From positions 1 through 42,671 of the forward strand of contig DASWNX010000032.1 in assembly GCA_036399055.1 (NCBI GenBank): a stretch of 42,671 bases of DNA, read 5' to 3'. The notes below the pieces were generated by a model. The model saw only the letters and a list, made by a program, of their open reading frames with translations, was not told the DNA's origin and ran no database searches. The DNA comes from Jatrophihabitans sp. Lineage in GTDB: Bacteria > Actinomycetota > Actinomycetes > Mycobacteriales > Jatrophihabitantaceae. The position numbers and the translations under genes were made by a program. Positions 19,469-27,692 of the stretch are shown in pieces. The first letter of the stretch is position 1. Each line of letters starts with the position of its first letter.

Positions 19469-22400
19469 GGGCCGGCACGGGCCCGGTCACCTCAGCAGAG
19501 CCGTCGAGCGCTGAGCCGCCGGAGTAGGAACGCCAGAGCCGGGCGTAGCTGCCGCCGGCGGCCAGCAGCCGCTGATGGCTGCCGTCCTCGATGATCCGGC
19601 CGTCGTGGAGCACCACGATCCGGTCCGCGCGCGCCGCGGTGGTCAGCCGGTGCGCGACGGTGACCGTCGTCCGGTGCCGGCTGAGCCGCTGGGTCGCCTC
19701 GGTCACCAGCGCCTCGCTTGCCAGGTCGAGCGCCGCGGTGGCCTCATCGAGCAACAGGATGTCGGGGTCGACGAGCTCAGCGCGGGCCAGCGCGATCAAC
19801 TGCCGCTGGCCGGCCGACAGGTTGCGGCCCCGCTCGCCCACCTGGTGCAGGTAACCGCCGCTCAAGCGCGCCACCATCTGATGCGCTCCGACCGCCTTGG
19901 CGGCCCGCTCCACCTCGGCGTCGGTGGCCTGCGGCCTGCCGTAGGCGATCGCGTCGCGGATCGTCCCCGGCGAGAGGTAGGCCTCCTGCGGGACGATGCC
20001 CAGACGCTGGCGGTAGCCGGGGAGTTCCAGCTCACGCAGATCCCGCCCGTCCACCTCGACCGCGCCCGCGGTCGGGTCGTAGAACCTGGCGATCAGCTTG
20101 ACCAGGGTGGATTTTCCTGCGCCGGTCTGACCGACCAGTGCCACCGACTGCCCGGCCGGGATGCGCAGGTCGATGCCGCTGACGGCCGGCTTGGCCGCCG
20201 AGGAGTAAGCGAAGCAGACATCGGTCAGGGTGATCTCGCCGCGCAGTGCCGGCACCGGCAGCGCGCCGGGCCGTTGCGGCGTGCCCGTCGGCGTGCGCAG
20301 CAGGTCCTTGAGCCGGGACAGCCCGACCGAGGCCTGCTGGTAGCCGTCGAAGACCTGAGACAGCTGCTGGACCGGTCCGAAGAAGGCGTCCAGGTACAGG
20401 AAGAAGGCGATCAGCGAGCCGACCGAGAGGTTGCCCTGGGCCAGCCGGTGCGCGCCGAAGGCCAGCACCGCCGCGCCGGAGAGGTCGGCGAGCAGCTGCA
20501 CGAACGGAAAGTAGGCCGCGATGTAGCGCTGAGCCCGCAACCGGGAGTCGCGGTAGCTCCGTGCGGCTCCCAGGAACGCCTGGGCGTTGTGCTTCTCGCG
20601 GCTGAACACCTGCGCCACCCGGACGCCGGCCACGTTCTCCTGGAACTGGGCGTTGACCGTGCTGACCCGCTCACGGGCCTCGAGGTAGGCAGGCGCGGAC
20701 AGCCGCCGGAACACCAGGGTGGCCGCGATCAGGACCGGCAGCACGACCACCAGCACCAACGCGAGCTCGGCGTCGAGCAGCAGCAGCGCGACCAGCACGC
20801 CGATCAGGGTCAGCAGGCTGATCAGCGCCGAGGCCAGGCCGGTCTGCAGGAAGTTCGACAACGCGTCCACGTCGGTCGTCATCCTGGTCATGATCCTTCC
20901 GCCCAGCTCGCGCTCGTAGTAGTCCAAGCTGAGCCGTTGCAGGTGCGCGAACGCCTTGACCCGCAAGGTGTAGAGCAGCCGCTCGCCGGTGCGCCCGGTC
21001 ACCCGCTGGCCGGCCGCGGCGACCGCCCAGTCGACCAACAGCACCCCGAAGGCGATCGCCGAGACGATAAACAGCACCTCTGAATGCCGCTCGGCGACGC
21101 CACGGTCGATGCCGGTGCGGATCAGGGACGGCAGGGTCAGCTGCAACACCGCGTCCAGCCCGATCAAGCCGATGCCGAGGGCGAAGGCCAGCCGCAACGG
21201 CGCCAGCAGCCTGCGCAGGGTGAACTGGGGATCGGCGGCCTGGGCCGCGGACTCGTCGATGCCCGGATCGTCAGTGGCCGGGGGCAATGCGGCGACCTTG
21301 GCCAGCAGGTCATCGGTGGCCGGGACGGCGTCGAACAGTCCGCGGCCGGCGCCCATCGGCCCGGTCTGGGCGGCCCGGCGCACCTGGCTCGTGGCCACCT
21401 CCACCGGGTCGGGCTCGACCGGCGGCTGCCACAGCGCGGTGCTCACCCCGTCGACGACCTCGGAGGCGACCGGCTCGGCGCGGGTCAGCTCACCGGCGTC
21501 GATGCCCTCAGCGTCCTCGCCGGGGCCGCCCAGCAGCAACCGGAACAGCGCCGATCGCCGCATCAGCTCATCGAAGCTGCCGATGTCAGCGACCCGGCCG
21601 TGCTCGAGCACCGCTATCCGATCAGCCAGTGCGAGCGTCGAGCGGCGGTGCGCGATCAGCAGCGTGGTGCGGCCCTGGATCAGCTGGCGCAGGGTGGCCA
21701 GGATCTCGGCCTCCACCCGGGGGTCGACCGCGCTGGTCGCGTCGTCGAGCAGCATGATCCGCGGGTCGGTGAGCAGCGCTCGGGCCAGCGCGATGCGTTG
21801 GCGCTGCCCCCCGGACAGCGTCAGACCGCGCTCGCCGACCACGGTGTCATAACCCTGCGGCAGGTCGGCGATGAAGCCGGCGGCCTCGGCGGCCTCGGCC
21901 GCGGCGACGATCCGCTCCGGGCTGGCGTCCGGGCGGCCATAGGCGATGTTGGCCGCGATCGTGTCGGAGAACAGGAAGCTGTCCTCGAAGACCATCCCGA
22001 TAGTGGCGCGCAGCTCGGCCAGCCGGACCTGGCGCACGTCGACGCCGCCGACGCTCAGCGATCCGGAGTGCGCGTCGTAGAAGCGGGGGACCAGCATCGC
22101 CAGAGTGGACTTGCCCGATCCGGCGCCGCCGACGATCGCGACGGTCTCACCCGGCTCGACGCTCAGGTCCAGGCCGCGCAGCACCGGGCTGGAACGGGTG
22201 TAGCCGAACTCGACGCCGGTGAACCGCAGGCCGAGCGGGCCGTCCGGCAGCGGCAGGGGCTCGGCCGGGTCGCGCACTTCGGGGGAGGAGTCGATCACCT
22301 CCAGGACCCGCTGCACGCCGGCCCGGGCCTGCTGGCCGATGGTCAGCAGCGCGCTCATGCCCCGCACCGGGCCGACCATCTGGCCGAGGTAGGTGGAGAA

Positions 22401-23264
22401 CGCCAGAAAGGTGCCCAGGGTGATCCGGCCGTGCAGCGCCAGCCAGCCGCCGACCAGCAGCACCCCGACCTGACCCAGCGCCGGCACGGCGGTCAGCGCC
22501 GTGGAGTACTTGGCTTGCAGCCGGACCACCCGCATCCGCTGCGCGAACAGGGTCCTGGCCCGGCTGCTGAGCTCGAGCACCTCGCGGTGCTCCTGGCCGA
22601 AGCCCTTGACCACCCGGACGCCGGTGACCGCGGCCTCTACCTGGCCGACCAGCTCACCGGCCTGCAGCTGGGCCGCCCAGTTGGCCGGAAACAGATCCCG
22701 CGAGGACAGCCGCGCGATGAGCCAGAGCGCCGGCACGATCCCCACCGCCACCAGGGTCAGCACCGGCGACAGCCACACCATGGCGACCAGCGAGATCAGA
22801 AACAGCAAGCCGTTTCCGGTCAGCACCGGCAAGAAGGACAGCAATCCCTGGACCAGGCCGACGTCGCTGATCGAGCGGCTGACCACCTGGCCGGTCTGCA
22901 GGGCGTCCTGGGCTGCGCCGTCCAGCCGCTGCATCGATTTGAAGACATCGGCGCGCAGGTCGTACTGGACGTCCAGAGAGAGCCTGCCGGCGGTGAAGCG
23001 GCGCGCGAAGGTCAGGGCGTACTGCAGCAGCGCGGCGCCGACCAGCAGGGCCACCCAGGGCGCCACCGAGGGCCGTCGCAGGCCCGGCTGAGGTGGCTGG
23101 CTGACGATGTCCACGACGTGCTTGACGATCAGGGGAACGGCTGCCAGCACCAGGGCGCCGGCCAGCGCCGCGCCGAAGGCGCCGAACAGGTCGAACCGGT
23201 GCCGCATGCAGTAACCGGCGAGCCGGCGAAGCCAGGACGGCGGACTGGGGGGTGTCGACGGCAC
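19449..23264 (-). CDS. Fused ABC exporter (TMD-NBD-TMD-NBD), Rv0194-like
   Basis: 1271 residues: both half-transporters in one chain, like mycobacterial multidrug transporter Rv0194. TMD1 is about 20-315, NBD1 about 345-580, a linker to about 680, TMD2 about 690-985, NBD2 about 1008-1250. NBD1 has Walker A GGAGSGKS (379-386), signature LSGGQ (483-487), Walker B LLDDAT with Asp508 in place of the catalytic Glu, and Glu427 where the Q-loop Gln is expected; H-loop His539. NBD2 has Walker A GQTGAGKS (1045-1052), Q1093, signature LSAGQ (1149-1153), catalytic Glu1174 and His1205. The deviations define one degenerate and one active ATP site. Start GTG 23264, six bases after minus-strand TAGGAT. Confidence 0.9.
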   Translation of the reverse strand: MPSTPPSPPSWLRRLAGYCMRHRFDLFGAFGAALAGALVLAAVPLIVKHVVDIVSQPPQPGLRRPSVAPWVALLVGAALLQYALTFARRFTAGRLSLDVQYDLRADVFKSMQRLDGAAQDALQTGQVVSRSISDVGLVQGLLSFLPVLTGNGLLFLISLVAMVWLSPVLTLVAVGIVPALWLIARLSSRDLFPANWAAQLQAGELVGQVEAAVTGVRVVKGFGQEHREVLELSSRARTLFAQRMRVVRLQAKYSTALTAVPALGQVGVLLVGGWLALHGRITLGTFLAFSTYLGQMVGPVRGMSALLTIGQQARAGVQRVLEVIDSSPEVRDPAEPLPLPDGPLGLRFTGVEFGYTRSSPVLRGLDLSVEPGETVAIVGGAGSGKSTLAMLVPRFYDAHSGSLSVGGVDVRQVRLAELRATIGMVFEDSFLFSDTIAANIAYGRPDASPERIVAAAEAAEAAGFIADLPQGYDTVVGERGLTLSGGQRQRIALARALLTDPRIMLLDDATSAVDPRVEAEILATLRQLIQGRTTLLIAHRRSTLALADRIAVLEHGRVADIGSFDELMRRSALFRLLLGGPGEDAEGIDAGELTRAEPVASEVVDGVSTALWQPPVEPDPVEVATSQVRRAAQTGPMGAGRGLFDAVPATDDLLAKVAALPPATDDPGIDESAAQAADPQFTLRRLLAPLRLAFALGIGLIGLDAVLQLTLPSLIRTGIDRGVAERHSEVLFIVSAIAFGVLLVDWAVAAAGQRVTGRTGERLLYTLRVKAFAHLQRLSLDYYERELGGRIMTRMTTDVDALSNFLQTGLASALISLLTLIGVLVALLLLDAELALVLVVVLPVLIAATLVFRRLSAPAYLEARERVSTVNAQFQENVAGVRVAQVFSREKHNAQAFLGAARSYRDSRLRAQRYIAAYFPFVQLLADLSGAAVLAFGAHRLAQGNLSVGSLIAFFLYLDAFFGPVQQLSQVFDGYQQASVGLSRLKDLLRTPTGTPQRPGALPVPALRGEITLTDVCFAYSSAAKPAVSGIDLRIPAGQSVALVGQTGAGKSTLVKLIARFYDPTAGAVEVDGRDLRELELPGYRQRLGIVPQEAYLSPGTIRDAIAYGRPQATDAEVERAAKAVGAHQMVARLSGGYLHQVGERGRNLSAGQRQLIALARAELVDPDILLLDEATAALDLASEALVTEATQRLSRHRTTVTVAHRLTTAARADRIVVLHDGRIIEDGSHQRLLAAGGSYARLWRSYSGGSALDGSAEVTGPVPAQGAVID

Positions 23265-23270
23265 CTGGCC

Positions 23271-23276
23271 ATCCTA
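23271..23276 (-). promoter_or_regulatory. -10 element for a leaderless ABC exporter transcript
   Basis: Minus-strand TAGGAT (23276 to 23271) ends exactly six bases before the GTG start at 23264, and no ribosome-binding site lies between. No convincing -35 was found. Confidence 0.45.
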
Positions 23277-23301
23277 AGTGCGTGATCGTTAGACAGATGA
23301 A

Positions 23302-23322
23302 CTAACCGCCGCGGGTTAGCCT
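23302..23322 (+). promoter_or_regulatory. Inverted repeat and -10 element before the 60-residue protein gene
   Basis: CTAACC (23302-23307), six bases, GGTTAG (23314-23319) form an inverted repeat. It overlaps TAGCCT (23317-23322), which ends six bases before ATG 23329. This suggests an operator over a leaderless promoter in the divergent gap shared with the ABC exporter. Confidence 0.4.
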
Positions 23323-23328
23323 TCAGCC

Positions 23329-23511
23329 ATGATCGCCGGGTTGTGCGCAGGGTGCGGGCATGCCCGGGTCAACCAGACCCGGCGCGGTCCCAGTTACCTG
23401 CGCTGCCAGCTGGCCAGTCTCGACGCGGCCTATCCACGCTATCCGCGGCTGCCGGTGCTGCGCTGCGCCGGATACCGGCCGGCCGAAGGAGCGACCGAGC
23501 GGCAGGGCTAG
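23329..23511 (+). CDS. Small cysteine-containing protein, unknown function
   Basis: 60 residues with CAGC near the start (Cys6, Cys9) and two later cysteines (about 26 and 46), in the pattern GLCAGCGHARVNQTRRG, YLRCQLA, PRYPRLPVLRCAGY. Similar short proteins are widespread in actinomycetes and look like a four-Cys zinc ribbon (inference). No function is known. ATG 23329 has no ribosome-binding site but is preceded by TAGCCT at leaderless spacing. It is divergent from the ABC exporter and convergent with the NHEJ polymerase gene. Confidence 0.72.
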   Translation: MIAGLCAGCGHARVNQTRRGPSYLRCQLASLDAAYPRYPRLPVLRCAGYRPAEGATERQG

Positions 23512-23533
23512 CGGCCGGCCGGGGTAGGCGGTC

Positions 23534-24448
23534 TCAGACGGGCAGCCGTGCCGTGCCGCTGAGCAACCCGGCTGCCAGGTCGCCCTCGGTCTCGACCCGG
23601 CGAAGCACCTCGGCGCTGTCGAGCTGGCTCAGCCCCGGCGCCGCGAGCTCCTGCCAGGTGCGTGGCGCGGCCACCCAGGGCCGGGCCCGGCCGCGCAGCG
23701 AGTACGGGCAGATGGTCGTCTTGGCAGGGTTGTTCTGGCTCCAGTCCAGCAGCACCTTGCCGTCGCGCAACGCCTTGGTCATGTTGGAGACCATCAGCCG
23801 CGGGTGGCTCTTGGCCAGCGACTCGGCCAGCCGCTTGGCGTAGCCGTTGACGACATCGGCGCTCTGCGAGCCGTCCAGCGGGACGTAGAGCTGCAGCCCC
23901 TTGCTGCCGCTGGTGACCGGAACGGCGGCCAGGCCGTCCTCGGCCAGCCGGTCCTTGATCAGATGGGCGGCCTCGGCGCACTCAGCCAATCCGGCCGGCG
24001 GACCGGGGTCGAGGTCGATCACCAACCGGCTCGGGTTGCGCACCGCGCCGCGCGGGCCGACCGTCCACTGCGGCACGTGCAGCTCCAGGGCGGCGAGGTT
24101 GACCATCCAGATCAGGTCGGCGGTCTGTCGCAGCACCGGAAAGACCAGGGTCTCGCGATTGCGGGACGAACCTGGGGTGGGGAGCGTGACGGTGCGCAGC
24201 CAGTCCGGCGCGTAAGCAGGGGTGTTCTTCTCGAAGAACGGCTTGCTGTCGGTGCCGTCGGGCCACCTGATCCGGGTCACCGGGCGGTCTGCCAGCTGGG
24301 GCAGCAGCACCGGCGCGATCCGGGCGTAGTAGTCGAGCACCTCTGCCTTGGTGGTGCCTGCCTCGGGATAGAGCACCTTGTCCAGGCGCTTGAGCTTGAA
24401 CTGGTGGCCGTCGACGTGGATCAGCTGCTCGTCTGGTTCAGGACTCAC
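23534..24448 (-). CDS. NHEJ primase-polymerase (LigD PolDom, stand-alone)
   Basis: 304-residue archaeo-eukaryotic-primase-type polymerase that fills or extends ends in non-homologous end joining. The domain begins LKRLDKVLYPEAGTTKAEVLDYY (residues 19-41). The metal-binding pair is in VIDLDPGPP (Asp145, Asp147), the third aspartate in VLLDWSQNN (Asp235). The usual SGSKGLH motif reads SGSKGLQ (Gln186). Start GTG 24448 overlaps the ligase end by 11 bases, so the two are coupled. This is the polymerase part of LigD as a separate gene; no phosphoesterase domain is seen. Confidence 0.9.
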   Translation of the reverse strand: MSPEPDEQLIHVDGHQFKLKRLDKVLYPEAGTTKAEVLDYYARIAPVLLPQLADRPVTRIRWPDGTDSKPFFEKNTPAYAPDWLRTVTLPTPGSSRNRETLVFPVLRQTADLIWMVNLAALELHVPQWTVGPRGAVRNPSRLVIDLDPGPPAGLAECAEAAHLIKDRLAEDGLAAVPVTSGSKGLQLYVPLDGSQSADVVNGYAKRLAESLAKSHPRLMVSNMTKALRDGKVLLDWSQNNPAKTTICPYSLRGRARPWVAAPRTWQELAAPGLSQLDSAEVLRRVETEGDLAAGLLSGTARLPV

Positions 24449-25370
24449 GCCGCACCTCAGCAGGCGTCAGGTCGGTCCGGACGCCGCGGAACACCGGCTG
24501 GCGCAACCGGTCGCCGGGCGTCCAGCCGAGGTGACGCACCTCGACCACGAGGGCCGGCTCGCACCAGGTGGCGCCAGCCGCGTCCAGCCGGGGCACCTCG
24601 GTGCTGAACGGCGACTGGGCCAGTCGCAGCGGCCCGAGCAACCGTGTCAGGTCCTGGCCCGTGGACCGGCTGATCCCGCTGCCGACCCGGCCGGCGAAGC
24701 TCAGGCCGCCGGCTCCGTCCGGCACGCCCAGCAGCAGCGCCCCGATCTGCTCGGCAGAGCCGGCCTCGGGCCGCCAGCCGCCGACCAGGCACACCTGGTG
24801 CAGGCGGTGCGCCGTCTTGACCCAGTCCGGGCTGCGCCGCCCGGGTTGATAGGTCGAGCGGCGGCGCTTGGCCACCACGCCTTCCAGCCCCTGGTCCAGG
24901 GTGGCCGCCAGCAGCGCCGGGCCGTCGGCGTAGATCGGTGAGCGGCGCCAGGTCTGCTCCGGCAGGCTCAGCCGGTCCAGGCTGGTCCGGCGCTCGGCCA
25001 GCGGCCGCTGGGCCAGGTCCACGCCGTAGAGCCTCAGCAGGTCGAAGGCCATCACCGTCACCGGCTGCGTCTGGGCCAGCTCGCGGGCCCGGCGCTCGTC
25101 GGCGACGTGCATCCGCTCGGCCAGCGCGGCGAAGGAGGGCGTCCCCTCCCGCAGCGCGATGATCTCGCCGTCGATCAGGGCGTCCTTGACGCCGGCCAGC
25201 ACCGAGTCCAGCTCGGGAAAGCTGACGGTCACGTCCCGGCCGGTCCGGGAGAACAACCGCAGGCCGGTTGCGCTGACATCGGCCAGCACTCGCATACCAT
25301 CCCACTTGACTTCGTGCTGCCAGTCCTCGCCAATGGGTTGTGGGCCGGGTGTGGCGAGCATCGGTCGCAT
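24438..25370 (-). CDS. NHEJ ATP-dependent DNA ligase (LigD ligase domain, stand-alone)
   Basis: 310-residue ATP-dependent ligase. The adenylation motif is EVKWDGMR with Lys22 as the nucleotidyl-lysine; later motifs are ALIDGEIIALREG (motif III region), GLEGVVAKR (motif IV) and PDWVKTAHR (motif V), followed by an OB-fold C-terminal part. ATG 25370 (MRPMLATPG) is preferred because it is the conserved family start and has AGGAAA about 10 bases upstream on the minus strand. It is divergent from ku with a 50-base shared gap. Confidence 0.9.
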   Translation of the reverse strand: MRPMLATPGPQPIGEDWQHEVKWDGMRVLADVSATGLRLFSRTGRDVTVSFPELDSVLAGVKDALIDGEIIALREGTPSFAALAERMHVADERRARELAQTQPVTVMAFDLLRLYGVDLAQRPLAERRTSLDRLSLPEQTWRRSPIYADGPALLAATLDQGLEGVVAKRRRSTYQPGRRSPDWVKTAHRLHQVCLVGGWRPEAGSAEQIGALLLGVPDGAGGLSFAGRVGSGISRSTGQDLTRLLGPLRLAQSPFSTEVPRLDAAGATWCEPALVVEVRHLGWTPGDRLRQPVFRGVRTDLTPAEVRRES

Positions 25371-25420
25371 AAGATCATGTTTCCTGTGAGGACGAGTCGC
25401 CGCCACCGTGAGGAGTGGGT

Positions 25421-26404
25421 ATGAGAGCCATCTGGAAAGGTGCGGTGTCCTTCGGGTTGGTGAACGTGCCGGTGCGGTTGTTCGCCGCCACCGAGGAGAA
25501 CGATATCCGGTTCCATCAGGTGCACCGCGAGGACGGCGGCCGGATCCGTTACAAGCGCACTTGCAGCGTGTGCAACGAAGAGGTCGCCTTCGACGCGATC
25601 GCCAAGGGCTATGAGACCAGCGACGGCCAGTTGGTGATCCTCACCGATGAGGACCTGAACCAGTTGCCGGTCGCCACCAGCCACGAGATCGACGTGGTGG
25701 AGTTCGTGCCGAGCAGCCAGGTCGACCCGATCCTGTTCGCCAAGACCTACTACCTCGAGCCGGACGCCAAGGCCGCCAAGCCCTACGCCCTGCTGCGCGA
25801 GGCGCTGATCGAGACCGAGCGGATGGCCATCGTGAAGGTGGCGCTGCGGCAGAAAGAGACGCTGGCGGTGCTGCGGGTGCGCGACAAGGCGATCCTGCTG
25901 CAGACCATGCTGTGGCCCGACGAGATCCGCAAGCCGGACTTCGCGGTGCTCGACACCGAGGTGGAGTTGCGCCCGCAGGAGTTGAAGATGGCCGCCTCGC
26001 TGGTCGAGAGCATGGCCGCCGACTTCGAGCCCGAGGGCTTCACCGACAGCTACCGCGAGGCGGTGGTCGAGCTGATCGACGCCAAGCTCGAGCGCGGCGA
26101 GTCCGCCCAACTGCCCGACACCGGCAAGAAGGAGAAGGCCGGCAAGACCAGCGAGGTGGTGGACCTGCTCACCGCGCTGCAGCGCAGCGTCGACCGGGCC
26201 CGGGGCGTGCCCGCCGACGGCGCGGCCGAGTCCGGCGACACGGCCAAGGCAAGCGAGCCGGCCGAGGCGGAGCCGGCGAAGAAGGCCGCGGCCAAGAAGT
26301 CCGCCCCGGCGAAGAAGGCGCCGCCTGCCAAGAAGGCGCCGGCGAAGAAGGCGGCGTCGAGCAAGGCCGCTCCAGCGAGGAAGGCCGCGTCCAAGAGCGC
26401 CTGA
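25421..26404 (+). CDS. ku: Ku, NHEJ end-binding protein
   Basis: Homodimeric ring that binds double-strand breaks and recruits the ligase and polymerase. The 327-residue protein starts MRAIWKGAVSFGLVNVPVRL, the canonical N-terminus, and contains the CNEEV region and the ring core to about residue 255. The C-terminus (about 276-327) is a lysine/alanine-rich tail with repeated KKA and KKAP blocks. Such tails in mycobacterial Ku bind DNA and influence NHEJ. ATG 25421 has AGGAG five bases upstream. Together with the divergent ligase and polymerase it makes a compact NHEJ locus. Confidence 0.94.
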   Translation: MRAIWKGAVSFGLVNVPVRLFAATEENDIRFHQVHREDGGRIRYKRTCSVCNEEVAFDAIAKGYETSDGQLVILTDEDLNQLPVATSHEIDVVEFVPSSQVDPILFAKTYYLEPDAKAAKPYALLREALIETERMAIVKVALRQKETLAVLRVRDKAILLQTMLWPDEIRKPDFAVLDTEVELRPQELKMAASLVESMAADFEPEGFTDSYREAVVELIDAKLERGESAQLPDTGKKEKAGKTSEVVDLLTALQRSVDRARGVPADGAAESGDTAKASEPAEAEPAKKAAAKKSAPAKKAPPAKKAPAKKAASSKAAPARKAASKSA

Positions 26405-26431
26405 GCGGCGCCGCGGTGGCGCGATCCTTGC

Positions 26432-26437
26432 TACCGT
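26432..26437 (+). promoter_or_regulatory. -10 element for a leaderless trpS leader transcript
   Basis: TACCGT ends six bases before the leader-peptide ATG at 26444. The intervening AAGGGC resembles a ribosome-binding site but lies too close to the ATG to act as one. No clear -35. Confidence 0.4.
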
Positions 26438-26443
26438 AAGGGC

Positions 26444-26494
26444 ATGTCCAGCTGCCTGGCGCCTGTCCAACGCAGCTGGCGGCTGTCCGGATAA
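26444..26494 (+). CDS. trpS leader peptide with one Trp codon
   Basis: A 16-residue open frame, MSSCLAPVQRSWRLSG, ends at TAA 26492-26494. The single Trp codon TGG is at 26477-26479, directly before the first arm of the attenuator. Placement of the Trp codon and the overlap of the stop with the hairpin loop fit ribosome-mediated attenuation, which has been described, as I recall, for the auxiliary TrpRS of Streptomyces coelicolor. Too short for family matching, so the call rests on arrangement. Confidence 0.7.
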   Translation: MSSCLAPVQRSWRLSG

Positions 26495-26559
26495 CGGACG
26501 GCGCCACACCCACCCTGATCAATCCAGCGAAGGGGCCGTCCTGCCGGACGGCCCCTTTT
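26478..26559 (+). promoter_or_regulatory. Transcription attenuator of trpS
   Basis: Four arms can be drawn. Arms 1-2: GGCG and GTCCG (26478-26489) pair with CGGAC and CGCC (26495-26505) across loop GATAA. Arms 2-3 (alternative): GGACGGC (26496-26502) pairs with GCCGTCC (26535-26541), extendable by GG/CC with one bulge. Arms 3-4: AAGGGGCCGTCC (26530-26541), loop TGCC, GGACGGCCCCTT with TTTT end (to 26559), an intrinsic terminator. A ribosome stalled at the Trp codon would cover arm 1, free arm 2 and block the terminator. The terminator alone is certain; switching is inference. Confidence 0.8.
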
Positions 26560-26603
26560 GCTGTGCTCCCGGCTGGATCGCCCCTCCTGTCAAGGAGGAA
26601 ACC

Positions 26604-27629
26604 ATGACAACGACGACGACCGTGCCGGCTGCCCGCACCGCGGCGGGGCCCGGGCTGCCGGCGCCGGGCCGGGTGCTGACCGGTGACCGCCCGACCGGCG
26701 GCCTGCACCTCGGGCACTACTTCGGCACGCTGGCCAACCGGGTCCGGCTGCAGCAGCAGGGATGCGAGCTGTTCGTGGTGGTGGCCGACTACCAGGTCAT
26801 CACCGACCGGGACCGGCCGGAAAACCTCGCGCAGCTTCGCACGTCAATGGTGCTGGACTACCTGGCCTGCGGCATCGACGCCGACAACAGCGTGATCTTC
26901 GCTCACAGCGCGGCGCCGGCCCTGAACCAGCTGCTGCTGCCGTTCCTGTCACTGGTGAGCACCGGCGAACTGGACCGCAACCCGACTGTGAAGGAGGAGA
27001 TCCGGATGGCGGGCCGATCTAAAGTCAACGGGTTGATGATGACCTATCCGGTGCACCAGGCCGCGGACATCCTTTTCTGCAAGGCGGAACTGGTGCCGGT
27101 GGGCAAGGACCAGCTGCCGCACCTGGAGCTGACCCGGTCCATCGCGCGCCGGTTCAACGACCGCTACGGCCCGGTTTTCCCTCTGCCCGAAGGGTTGCTC
27201 GGCGAGGTCGGCACGCTGCTGGGACTGGACGGCCGCAAGATGTCGAAGAGCCTGGGCAACGGCATCGCGTTGTCCGATGGCCCGGACCAGGTGGCGGCCA
27301 AGGTGCGAGCCGCCCGGACGGACTCCGAGCGGCGGATTAGCTATCACCCGCAGAGCCGGCCCGAGGTCGCCAACCTGCTCACCCTGGCCGGCCTCTGCCT
27401 GGGGGTGGCGCCGGCGGTGGTCGCCGAGCAGGTCGGCGCCGGGGGAGCCGCCGAGCTGAAGCGGGTGGTGACCGACTCGGTCAACAAGCTGCTGGCCCCG
27501 ATCAGGGCTCGGCGCGCCTCGTTCGGACCTGGGGACGCCGCCGAGATCCTGCGCCGTGGCGCTAGCCGGGCCCGCGAGATCGCCGACGCCACCCTGGCCG
27601 AGGTCAACGCCGTGATGGGTATGGGATAG
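26604..27629 (+). CDS. trpS: Tryptophanyl-tRNA synthetase, auxiliary type
   Basis: Charges tRNA-Trp. 341 residues with the class I signatures HLGH (35-38, in GDRPTGGLHLGHYFG) and KMSKS (212-216). The GDRPTG version of the first motif is that of the auxiliary, often indolmycin-resistant TrpRS group of actinomycetes, not the main bacterial TrpRS, which usually has GxxPSG. ATG 26604 has a strong AAGGAGGAAACC ribosome-binding site. It is preceded by a leader peptide and terminator/antiterminator, so expression should rise when charged tRNA-Trp is low. Another TrpRS is expected elsewhere in the genome (inference). Confidence 0.9.
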   Translation: MTTTTTVPAARTAAGPGLPAPGRVLTGDRPTGGLHLGHYFGTLANRVRLQQQGCELFVVVADYQVITDRDRPENLAQLRTSMVLDYLACGIDADNSVIFAHSAAPALNQLLLPFLSLVSTGELDRNPTVKEEIRMAGRSKVNGLMMTYPVHQAADILFCKAELVPVGKDQLPHLELTRSIARRFNDRYGPVFPLPEGLLGEVGTLLGLDGRKMSKSLGNGIALSDGPDQVAAKVRAARTDSERRISYHPQSRPEVANLLTLAGLCLGVAPAVVAEQVGAGGAAELKRVVTDSVNKLLAPIRARRASFGPGDAAEILRRGASRAREIADATLAEVNAVMGMG

Positions 27630-27657
27630 CACCTGCCTCGACGTAGGTAGCATGGTG

Positions 27658-27676
27658 TGCGCATACCTGCGCATAC
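27658..27676 (+). promoter_or_regulatory. Tandem TGCGCATAC boxes, possible autoregulatory operator
   Basis: TGCGCATAC occurs at 27658-27666 and 27668-27676, a period of 10 bases, about one helical turn. TACGAT (27673-27678) overlaps the second box and could be the -10 for the gene starting at 27693. Spacing in register with the helix is what ribbon-helix-helix repressors bind. Confidence 0.45.
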
Positions 27677-27692
27677 GATGAAGGTGGTTGTC

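Noticed and set aside
21084-23285. Plus-strand frame of about 733 codons opposite the ABC exporter
   Set aside because: Low-complexity product and full overlap with the clearly real exporter gene.
26404-26604. T-box riboswitch upstream of trpS
   Set aside because: No T-box sequence or specifier-loop layout was found; the Trp-codon leader peptide with terminator explains the region better.
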